NCBI GenBank assembly: GCA_030407005.1
Contig: JAUDYN010000010.1
Location: 1,488,001 to 1,552,000, forward strand
DNA: 64,000 bases
Source: Desarmillaria ectypa
Lineage: Eukaryota > Basidiomycota > Agaricomycetes > Agaricales > Physalacriaceae
Direction of reading: 5' to 3'
The stretch's first letter is position 1. Each line of letters opens with the position of its first letter. This document shows positions 44,964 to 54,869 of the stretch, piece after piece. Made by a program: the position numbers and the translations under genes. The notes under the pieces are model-generated. The model did no database searches. It was not told where the DNA came from and worked only from the letters and a program-made list of their open reading frames with translations.

Positions 44964-46598
44964 ATGGATCCCCGATACCCTCTCTTCTCCGTTTTCGCGT
45001 TCCTCGGGTTCATCATAAGTCTCATTCCCCTACCATGGCACCTCCATGCGTGGAACTCGGGAACCTGTGCTTTCATGCTTTGGACATCCACCATTTGCCT
45101 CGTTATGTTTATTAACAGTATCGTGTGGGCAAACAACGTAGACAACGTCGCCCCAGTGTGGTGTGATGTCTGTAAGTTTGCACCATGCCCAGCCAGTAGA
45201 ACTTTCACTGACAGGCGACTAGCGGCACAGATAATTTTGGGAGCTAGTGTGGGCATTCCTTCATCAGTACTGTGCATCAGTCGTAGATTGTACACTATCA
45301 CGGCAGTACAGACTGCATCAGTGACGCGAGCGGATGTACGTGTCTTTCATCTTTTTTTTTGCTCGACTTGCAACTCACTTGCCCTCCCAAAGAAACGCCG
45401 TGCAGTAATTGTCGATCTATGCATAGCTCTCGGGCTCCCCATCCTCGTCCTCATCCTTCGTACGTTATCATCCCTTTTTCATCCTGGCGGAGCTAACCCA
45501 CGCCACATTCAGACATAGTCGTGCACGCACACCGATTCGACATCCTCGAAGACATTGGGTGCTATCCCGTGACCTACAACACTCTCCCGTCTTACTTCCT
45601 GTTCTATATGTGGCCTATCCTCATTGGCACTGTCTCGTTCATCTATTCCGGCCTTACTCTTCGTGCCTTCTTTGTCCGACGTGTGCAATTCCAGTCTCTC
45701 ATCTCAACCGCCTCTGCTCTGAGCGTCAATCGTTATCTGCGACTTATGGTTCTATCTCTCGCTGATATGTTTTGCACCATCCCCCTCGCAATATATACCA
45801 TGTACATCGGTGCCAAGGGTGTACCACTTGCCCCGTGGGTCTCTTGGGAAGACACCCACTATGATTTCGGACGCGTCGGCCAAGTCCCAGCATTGATCTG
45901 GCGCACCGATAGGTCATATGACATCACCGTCGAGCTGCACAGGTGGATATTCATCTTTTGCGCCTTCATCTTCTTTGCCCTCTTTGGTTTCGCCAGCGAG
46001 GCCAAGAAGCACTACAGGATGGCGTTTTGGGCCGTCGCGAAACGGTTTGGCTTCAAGCCCAAAGCCCAAACGCCGAAAATGTCGTTGCCCAGGTACTTAG
46101 TCTCGTTAGTTGCTTTCTTTTATTGCTCATGGCCTTTTTTTCAGCTGGAACAGACTACCAAGCAAGCAGGCCTCCTCTGATTCCGCTCTTCCCGCGTACT
46201 CTGGCCCAAGCAGTCCGATCAAAGTTTTTACCAAACGCGCTTCCTCTTCATATGACATCGAGCTGGCAGAAAAATCCTCTCTACCCTCACCATCCACACT
46301 TCCTCCCGCATACTCAAAATCAAATGGCTCACAATCCTCGTCGTCCATTGACAAGCCATTACCCGGGACACCCGATAGTGATTTTCGTCGGTTCACTATA
46401 TCATCACTTTCCGAGGATGACCACACGCTGCTTGAAGGTGGTCGGCGCTGTTCTACGCAATCCGATGCCGGCAATGCTTCTCCACCACCCTCTCCACATT
46501 TTATGGATGATTTCCATCCCCAGCGGGAGCGTGCATCCACACCTGTTCCATATGAAATACCTGTCCCGCTCTTTCACAGCACTTCTACGAATCACTGA
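44964..46598 (+). CDS. STE3-type pheromone receptor 3
   Basis: The start is MDPRYPLFSVFAFLGFIISL. Spliced reading: PLPWHLHAWNSGTC, NSIVWANNVDNVAPVWCDV; intron to 45224; SAQIILGASVGIPSSVLCI; intron (GTACGT to AAAG); KRRAVIVDLCIALGLP; intron; HIVVHAHRFDILEDIGC; SFIYSGLTLRAFFVRRVQFQ; SVNRYLRLMVLSLADMF; WEDTHYDFGRVGQVPAL; FFALFGFASEAKKHYRMAFW; and a final intron (GTACTTAG to TTTTTCAG) before a Ser/Pro-rich tail (SWNRLPSKQASSDSALPAYS) ending STSTNH at 46598. All junction phases agree and no stop interrupts, so the gene looks functional. It is a seven-helix receptor for farnesylated mating pheromones, very like receptor 2. Confidence 0.92.
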
Positions 46599-46619
46599 GT
46601 GGTTCCATTCGTTTCATTG

Positions 46620-47380
46620 ATATTAAATTTTCGGTTTCCCTTCCTTTTTATCTACATCCGTTATCGAGTATTGCTGTAGTCTTAAGTACTATAGATGAAG
46701 AACGCAAAGATTGTGCTATGTACAAAAATGATTCAATACATTGTCGCTCCATTCATGGGCCCTTGCGTTGTCCGATAAATTTATACACTTTCCCTTTACT
46801 TATTCTTTTCCCGATGATCTTCGTGAATCTTTCAGAAAGAGCGTGTATGAGTCCGGCTTCTCTCAGAAATTTCGGTGCACAAATACAGAGGATTCGTTAG
46901 TCGAGCGTATGTCTACTTCCCTTGTCCCCTTATTCTTATACAACACATTCTTGAGCGTGCACCCCTGTTCGTCTGAGGCTTGGAGACAAGATGTTTCATT
47001 CAATTATCCCAACATTAGCGTCATGCACTGATGCTTGCAGCATGTCCTTCACAATTATAATTTTGATCACTTCGTAGTAGTTGTGCTCGCGGTGCTACAA
47101 CGTGTATTCTTCGGTGACTTTAATTCCTCTTCACGATCAGGAAGTGAGAAGTCCAGGTGACTTCATAGTGTCAAGTTGCTGCTCTGCTGAATTTCATATC
47201 CCTGTTTGAAGCGAAGCGTTGATGGTGCTTGTGATCAACCAAATCCTCAGGTTAATGCCTCGGAACACCATCGACATTTCCCGACTACAAAAATTTCCAG
47301 CGCCCTCTCATGCTCCTGGCGATATACCTCCCATTTTGCCATTCCTCGCTGCTGTCTTTGTTCCCAACTTGTCCGTTCCA
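46620..47380. other. Stretch without a supportable gene
   Basis: 3' flank of receptor 3 and spacer. Nothing recognised. Confidence 0.4.
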
Positions 47381-47393
47381 CCTGAACGCGAGA

Positions 47394-47401
47394 CATTGTT
47401 C
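47394..47401 (-). promoter_or_regulatory. GAACAATR motif, distal, upstream of pheromone precursor 6
   Basis: GAACAATG on the minus strand, about 210 bases before the ATG at 47610. Confidence 0.5.
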
Positions 47402-47459
47402 GCTCGATGCGGAGTCTCACTTCCCGAGCGGCATCCCGGCCCGGCTAGCGCAAAAGGGC

Positions 47460-47468
47460 GAACAATAA
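47460..47468 (+). promoter_or_regulatory. GAACAATR motif, proximal, upstream of pheromone precursor 6
   Basis: GAACAATAA about 142-150 bases before the ATG. An AATAAAAC stretch near 47500 is the nearest TATA-like sequence. Confidence 0.5.
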
Positions 47469-47609
47469 GTCTCCCAATTACATTGTCTTTGCAGTCACAA
47501 ATAAAACGTACTCGGGCACAAATATGCTCTTTATTCATCCCCATAACCAGACCCCCAACCCACGCTAATCAGCGCAAGGTCGCTACCATTATCCTTCAGC
47601 TCTCGTACC

Positions 47610-47756
47610 ATGGACGAGTTTCTCTCTCTCAGTGCTCTGCCTGATATCGTTGCGCCAGAGGATGCACCATTTTTCATCGAGATGCCAGATATGTCGATAC
47701 CTGTTAATGAGGAATCCACCCCAGGGCTCCCTGGAACGATGTGCGTCGTGGCATGA
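47610..47756 (+). CDS. Pheromone precursor 6, CaaX box CVVA
   Basis: A 48-residue peptide starting MDEFLSLSALPDIVAPED and ending NEESTPGLPGTMCVVA then TGA. Start, size, acidic body and CaaX box are those of a farnesylated mating pheromone precursor. The MDEF start is shared with precursor 4. The mature part is probably within STPGLPGTMC (inference). It lies about 0.5 kb upstream of the receptor 4 relic on the same strand, so a receptor-pheromone pair was probably present here. Confidence 0.87.
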   Translation: MDEFLSLSALPDIVAPEDAPFFIEMPDMSIPVNEESTPGLPGTMCVVA

Positions 47757-48199
47757 GCGTGTTAAGGCGAGCTCTATTTGGTTCCTGCCTTTCGCAGTGG
47801 GTTACTGATAAGTAGGTCTTTCCTAGCTCAGATATTTGAATCAGTCACGTCGAGCAACACAGGATGTCGACATACTTCTGTCGTGGTAAGTCCACCATAC
47901 CGTTTCTCAGAGCTGCTTGTCCTGACATCATCGTTCGCGCAGACTCGTTTGCCACCGCGATACCCCACCGAGTTCGACCTTCGCCCGCTTTCCCAAGAAT
48001 GGAGGCCTTTTATTCACTTCCCGTGCACTCTTTTGTATCTTTATGTCTCCTCTACCGTCTCTTTTACCTCTCGTACATTACTTAGGTCGTTCCCTTGTGT
48101 CGTACCCAGCGAAATATATCTGTATTCAGCAACGGCAGACTCAGAGTGGCATCGAGCACATATCAAGACACAAAAGCAACGTTATAATATGCGGCATTT

Positions 48200-49698
48200 C
48201 GATAACATTTGGGGCCCCAGTCATATCAAGCTCGAGTTGCATCTGCAAGTGGACTCAAGGTAGGACTTGTATGCATGATAGGCTGGCTCTTCGTCGTCAA
48301 CATAATATATGGCATAAATTCTAGATAATCCTGTTCCAGTGTGGTGTGATATTTGTGAGTCCGCATGCTACCTAATACTTTCCACAGCTGACTCCGGCGC
48401 AGCGACAAAACTCGTGGTCGGTGCATCATTCGCGATGCCTTTGGCGACGATATGTATATGCAAGCACCTCGAGATGGGTTCATCGACTCGTGCAGTAAGG
48501 ATGGACGTAGCAGATAAACGACGGAGGATGGTGTTTGAGTCTGTAATGTGTTTCCTGTTTCCATTGATTTTCATGGCTCTTCGTAAATTTCATGTATCCA
48601 AGTTTGCAACCAGCAGCTCACACTACATTCAGATTATATCATCCAAGGCCACCGGTATGACATCATCGAAAACATTGGCTGTCAAGCTGCCCTGTACATT
48701 TCTCTGCCGGCTGTATTTCTGTTTTACTTCCCCCCTCTGCTCTTCTCCCTCATAACATTTGTATATGCTGGTAAGTCCGGCCCGCTCTCCTACGAGCCTC
48801 CGCTAACCTTTTTCCAGCTGCCGCCCTGCACCATTTTGTCGTCCGCCGCCTCACCTTTGCCGCCCACCTTCAAAATGCCTTCAACTTTCTAACCACCTCG
48901 CGTTATCTCCGTCTCATTGCCATGGCTCTCGTTGAGATGATCTGGGGCGCCACTCTCACCTCGCTCAATCTTGCAAACAACGTCGCCGGCGGCCTCAGGC
49001 CGTACACTTCCTGGACCAGCGTCCACACTGACTTCGGGAACGTGCCTCGCTATCCGGCGCTCATGCTCCCCAAGGGGTACATGGACTGCGTCATTCTGAT
49101 CTGGTTCACGATGCCCGTGACAGGGTTAGTGTTCTTTGCCTTCTTCGGCTTTGGCAAGGAGGCCAAGAAGGAGTACAGGAAACTATGGGCGTGGGTGAAG
49201 ACAAGAATGTTTAGGAGAAAGGACGGAAAGGGATTCGGACGCGTCCGGGCTTCACGGGCACTCCATCTGTCATCTATCGCCACCATTGATATCGCCGGTA
49301 AGAAGCTCGATGAGAGTATCTCCAGCCCCGCAACGACTATCTGTCTCACGCCTATCACACCCACCAAATTCGAGCCTGAACGATCACCATCATTGCGGAA
49401 GGATCCTTGCTTGTTCGACCAAGACATCGAATCACAGTCGTTCAGGAGCACGCTGTCGTATTATGCGAGGGAGGAAGATGAAGGGAATATCGATTCGATG
49501 CGCGTCGCACCATCGTCGGTGGATGGCACGGAGTCGTCCCTAAGGCCATTCAGCTACCCTATGCAAGCTACGCCCGCTCATCCCATACGGATGCCACAGT
49601 CGTTTTCATTTACACGACAGCCAACTGTGTCGTATCCAGAACCACCTTCGTGCAACAACGGCGTGCAGGTGGCGATGCACCACCAGACGTCTTGTTGA
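48200..49698 (+). pseudogene. STE3-type pheromone receptor 4, N-terminus decayed
   Basis: From about 48350 on, the receptor reads normally: VPVWCDIS, intron, STKLVVGASFAMPLATICI, DKRRRMVFES, intron, HYIIQGHRYDIIENIGC, VFLFYFPPLLFSLITFVYA, intron, HHFVVRRLTFAAHLQNAFNF, SRYLRLIAMALVEMIW, FFAFFGFGKEAKKEYRKLW and a 150-residue tail ending MHHQTSC at 49698. Upstream it is broken: MIGWLFVVNIIYGINS runs into DNPVPVWCD out of phase, with the residues expected between them (the NNV-type segment) deleted. An earlier LHLQV block is in another frame, and no clean start or first helix was found. The intact second half suggests recent damage. It is most like receptor 1. Confidence 0.75.
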
Positions 49699-49859
49699 TC
49701 GGATACTCTGAAAACCGTTCATTAACATTTACATATCTTCGTCTTCTGCTTTCGTCCCGTTATCTCTTTGTTCATTTTCAGGCTTTATGCTTGCTTCTAT
49801 TACATGATTGTACTTGTAGGCATTAAAAGAAAAGAATGCATCAAATTTTAGAGACTTCA

Positions 49860-52370
49860 CACGACGCCTGTTTCCACGTAGAAACCTGCTGGCAGACATG
49901 AGGTAGGAATGTCACGACAAATGATCCCGAAAAAAACGAACTCATTTGCCAGTACAAGAACACCCCTGACTCGCTGCTTTCTAATAGATAACTCAGCTGC
50001 AGTCTTTCTCCTCATGCCCGCCCAACCGCGAGGGCCAAACTCACGCAGGACGATTTCCCGCGGTACCTCACTTATCGTCAAAGTTCTTTGTTTGTAAGTA
50101 TCTTCAATTCGTTTATGAGTATCACAGCAGAGGTCAGTGCATTTTAGCTCATAAAAAATGAAAACTCAAAAGGTTTCGTTTTAGCAAAGCACTGAAAAGG
50201 CCGTCGGTAAAACGTGATAAAAAACCTTTCACCCTATGGATCAATAGAATTACCGTACCTTTTCGTTTTACGGCGCTTAAAACGAGGGCATAAAAACTGA
50301 GGCTGAAAAGGAAAGCCTTTAAGGTCTCATTTTGGGCCATCGAAAACACACCAGCCTCTGGAGTGTATGCGTAGGAATTGAGCGGTGAAAGAGTGTATCT
50401 AGTGATGTGCTGCGGTTCAACAGGCGTTGTCACTGCTGGGGCCGGTTCCTTTTCAGGACGGAAAAACGTATTCTTAATATATTGTGACGTTTCCCTTTTG
50501 CAAAAATGGGATACGGAAAACACAATGAAAAACTAATTCTATTTAGCGCTCCTTTCGCATACCAAAAACTGCTTCTTTTCTGCGAATTAAAAGTGGTTTC
50601 CTTTATTCTGACCGCGGGAAACGCCTTTTTCATACTGTTTTCCTAGCTCTTTTCCTTACCCCAAAAGTGTACGGAAAATATCTTATCTTTCGAGTTATTT
50701 TTGTGGACTCATTTTCGCCATCAGAAGTTCAAATGAAATGTCACAACATTTTGAGGTCTTGTTTTTCTGTGGAGAAGACGTACCAGCTCCAACGGTATGT
50801 CGAGTTTTAGTTTAGAAAACTAGCACATGGTCCTTATCAGGAACCGAACACAGGTTCTCGCTATAAGTTGAGGTGGTATAGAGGAGTTACAAAGGGCATC
50901 CATGCAGTATACAATACAGAACAGATTGGTAGGGATAACGAACAAAAGAAAATTAGGCGAGATGTGAACAAGGCGCGAATGGTGGAAAGGCGATAGCGAT
51001 GGACTAGCGATAAGTCGTCGAGCTTCCTCACCGCAGGCACCGTGACAGGGTCCTGATCGAATCTTGAACTGCTTCCACCAATGCCAAGCGTCGGCGAGAA
51101 TCATATTACAGCGAAGTCAATCAAATCGGAAGAAATAATACCGGAAGAAGGGCTTGGTCCTCATTTTCTATGGCGGCGGCGTTGCAGAATCGTCACTCGC
51201 GTGGAATCATGGAGCGATAACATTCCCCCCAAAACAAGACTTCGATGGCAAGGACATGGGAAACAGAAAGAACCTATGAGAGCCTTAGTGGTGAGATGGC
51301 ACGACGGGCTAATATTTTTCGACGAGGGACAAACTAATGGACTCCGGGAATACGCTTCATGACGGTCGAAGGATGGTATCTTTAGCTTTGGAAGCAATCT
51401 CTTCCTTTATGCCATCAAGACAGAAAGATGCAATCAACGTAGTGACAGTTTGCTATGATAAGAGGTTCAGAACGTGCAAGCACTCGTTGAAGATCTCCGA
51501 ACCGGGATGGAAATATAATATTATGATAATATCCTTTCATTCGGATATTACCGGAATAGGGCTTCGCGGACATCATCATGATATTATTTAGACACGAGGC
51601 AAATTCAGCCAAGGTCCGTCGTCTAGATTTTTCCAAGCTGTAGCATCTGATACATCTTCTGACCAAAGAGATGTAAATGGAAAGAACCAGCATGCAACAT
51701 GCATACTTCCATGAGCCAGATAGGAAACCCGTCTGTCGCATAGAAGCCATGGGGATCCTGGGAGGACTTTTTATCCCCCCCTCGAACGCGTTGGATCGTC
51801 CGCTTCATGTCTGCATTTTGATATTTACAGAACTTTGACGAAAAAAAAAATGTGCGTCGAATTCTTGATCCTTATCTTTTACGCAGCACGGTACCACACA
51901 CATGCTGACAGCGTTCATATCGTAGGCGGGACTGCTGTGCAGCCAACTTTTGGGTCGTCTTCTTTTTTTATTTTCAATTGTCACCAGCATCATGATATCG
52001 GCGTGTCGGACCGACAGAAAGTTTGTATAAACTCTTGTTCGAAAGGAAGTGTGAGCGGTTGGTGGTGGTATTCAATGACCTTGTGCTTATTTATCCATAG
52101 CAGGAAAACTAAGAAATGGGGTGGCACCGGATGCGAGTGTTAACGCAGCCAAACTCCCTCATGTCAAGCTCTAACTGAGACACTTGCATGCCAGTAAGAG
52201 CGCCCGACAATGAAGCGTCGTGGCTTCACACAGGAAACAGCGAGGTTATGCGCCAAAACAAGGTCCATGCTTGATACGGACTCTGGTTAGTTTCCTTTCC
52301 AGGGGTGCCAAAGAGAATAAATAGCTTGCCTTCCACAGCAGACGCCGATCCTAGCTACCCGAACTCCCTG
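49860..52370. other. Gene-poor spacer with AAAAGG-rich AT segment
   Basis: The part from 50130 to 50720 is AT-rich and full of AAAAGG/CCTTTT and GGAAAA/TTTTCC runs. The rest has short frames without recognisable domains. Confidence 0.35.
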
Positions 52371-52381
52371 CTACTTTGACA

Positions 52382-54643
52382 ATGTACACCATTGCCGCAT
52401 TGATACTCCTTCTCTTCTTTCTAGTGACATACTATCAGTACTTCGTGAGAATCAGAACCATCCGGCACCTTCGCGGTCCACCGCGGTCCTCGATATTACT
52501 AGGCAGGCTTTGTTTCTTTGTAATTTCCCCCCAATACATTAACCGTCTACCCAGGCCACGAATTTGAACTACGTGCCCAACCGACAGCTGGCGGCCTAGA
52601 GGCGACTTGGCAGAAAGCATACGGTAACACATTTCGTATTGGCGGATGCTTCGCTGTAAGTGCTTCCTTGATTGAATTCTGCGTTTATCCCCTGACCTCG
52701 GCTCGGTACCGTAGCAAGACATCCTGATGACCGCGGACCCCAAAGCCGTCCAGCACATCCTCCGATATTCTGGGTACCAGTACCCCAAAACGAAGGACAT
52801 CGTGCACGTGTGGGAGCTAGCGGTAGGAAGAAGCGTCGTAGCGGCTGCAGGCTCCGTGCACCAGCGCCAACGAAGGATCCTCGGTCCCGCATTTTCGTCT
52901 AGTCAGTTAAAGAAATACGCAACCGTATTCAAGGCCACTGGCGCCGAGGTTTGTCGTTACTACTTACAATGGTTTACTGACAACGTACATTGGAATTTTA
53001 GCTCTGTGGGAAGATCCGTGAACTTGTCAATAAAGGTCCAATGGAAATCAACATGCTGAAATGGACCAGCCGGGCTGCCTTGGATAATATTGGCCTAGGT
53101 ATAACTCTCAACTCAGTAGGTAGGGACCTCCCTTCTTATCATTATTCTTAGCCTCTCTGGGATGTAAATTTGGCGCCCTCGACGGCCGCTCGTCCGAAAT
53201 GGCAGACTTGATTCGACGTTCATTGTAAGTTGGATTAAATCCCTATGTACGCTTTTCTGACGTAGATGCATCAGTACTGCCCTCTCCAGCATATCACCAA
53301 CTCCCCTCATAGTCTTGGCTCCAGCCCTCTGGAGATTTCTTCCAAAATCGATCTTATCTATCCTTGACAGAATGCCCACTGCAGAGAGCAAGATTTTCCG
53401 GCAGTTCAAGACGATAGCAAGAAAGACTGCGCGCGAGACGATCAAGAATGCCCCCCGCGACGGTTCGAGCGACCTTGTAACCCTCCTGGGTGCATACATC
53501 TTTCTCTACGTCCGAGAATCTGCTGACTAGCATGTAATTAGCCATAGCGTCTGACAAAGAATTATTGAACGAGGATGAGATCCTCTCCCAGCTGGCGTAA
53601 TAACTGATTATCCTGGGTTTCACGTTTTCTAACTGGTTGCGCGTTGCCTATTGCTTTTAGAACGTTTACTCTAGCCGCTGAGGACACTGTAGCATCTGCG
53701 ATCTCTTGGACGCTCTACGAGCTCAGCCGGTGCCCTGAATATCAAGCCCGTGTTAGAGAAGAGATAATCCGCCTAGCTGATTATGAGACCATGCCTCTGC
53801 TCAATGCCGCCATAAATGTATCCGTCCCCTCTTTCCCTTCCCTTCAAAATCAAATTCTCACATGAGCCTGTAAGGAAACACTGCGTCTACATCCTCTCAT
53901 GTTCACCTTTTCGCGGTATGCGGCTGAAAACGACGTCATTCCATTGAGTGAGCCGATCACTACACGAGCGGGAAAAACGTTGAATGAGGTCCCGGTGGAG
54001 AAGGGACAGATGGTGATGATTTCGGCGTATACGTATAATCGGTAGGCCCGAGATACCCGCCGAGTTCCGAAGCTCATTCGGTTTTGTTCGTAGGCTTTCG
54101 AGTGTTTGGGGCAAAGATCCTGATAGCTGGGACCCTGAACGGTTCCTCCAGGAAAGGAACGGAGTTTCGGTCGGTCTACATGCAAATCTGTGCGCCCGTT
54201 CCGTTTTCGAGTCGTCATTGTATTTCGTACTGAAAAGAGCCTTAACAGTTTGAACTTCAGTGAGTTACCGTCATTAGAATAGGCTTCAATATCTCGTCCG
54301 ACCTAACTGCTAACTCAGGTGACGGCGTCCATGGATGTATCGGGTGCGTTCCTTTCTCGTCGCTCCCATTCTCGTATCCCAACTCATATATTCTATAAAC
54401 AGATGGAAGTACGGGTGCGTTCAGACTGCTTTCAGTAATCACTTTCACTGCTGATACGGCGACACCGGTAGATTAATCCAATTGCAAGTCATTCTCGTGG
54501 AACTTCTCAAGTCATTCGAGTTCCTCGATTCTGAGGTGGAGATCCTCAACGGGAGTGCTTTTGTGGGTTTGATACCCGTCGTCAAAGGACGAGAACAAGA
54601 AGGGATGCAAGTCCCTGTAATTGTTAAAGCATCGACATCCTAA
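52382..54643 (+). CDS. Cytochrome P450 monooxygenase, multi-exon, nearly intact
   Basis: The start MYTIAALILLLFFLVTYYQY is an N-terminal membrane anchor, followed by RGPP (Pro-rich hinge). Blocks in order: FRIGGCFA-QDILMTADPK, VHQRQRRILGPAF (helix C), WTSRAALDNIGL, LAPALWRFLPKS, DEILSQLA-TFTLAAEDTVASAI (oxygen-binding AxxDT), CKETLRLHP (ExxR), DSWDPERF (PERF), NFSDGVHGCIG (heme-binding loop with the Cys ligand), WKYG, and a normal C-terminus ending AST. Almost every junction splices in phase. Two spots are doubtful: the first intron would start GC (GCAGGC) rather than GT, and the junction before CKETL (53820-53880) is out of phase by one base with the usual borders. It is probably a microsomal oxygenase; the substrate is unknown. 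Confidence 0.75.
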
Positions 54644-54869
54644 TGCTAACACTTTGGAGCACCACCCCTGCATGAGAAGGGCGATACCATCTAGATGATA
54701 TTTTTCATGCCTTCGGGTTACGGAGGGGGTAGCGCTGCATTGGTCTTCTAACAAAAAAAAATCGTATATTCCTTCATAAAATCTGACGTTGATGAGAACT
54801 ACACACGCGTAAATGTACTTCAGCTATCTAGTCCAATAACGGAAGCAGCAGAAAATTAGTTATTGCGCT

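Noticed and set aside
47219..47644. A 141-codon plus-strand frame
   Set aside because: It covers the promoter motifs and start of pheromone precursor 6 in another phase. No domain is visible.
52140..52300. Possible further pheromone relic resembling the 44.4 kb gene (AATGAAGCG...GGCTTC)
   Set aside because: The reverse strand gives no acidic MD-start peptide and no CaaX box. The similarity is too short.
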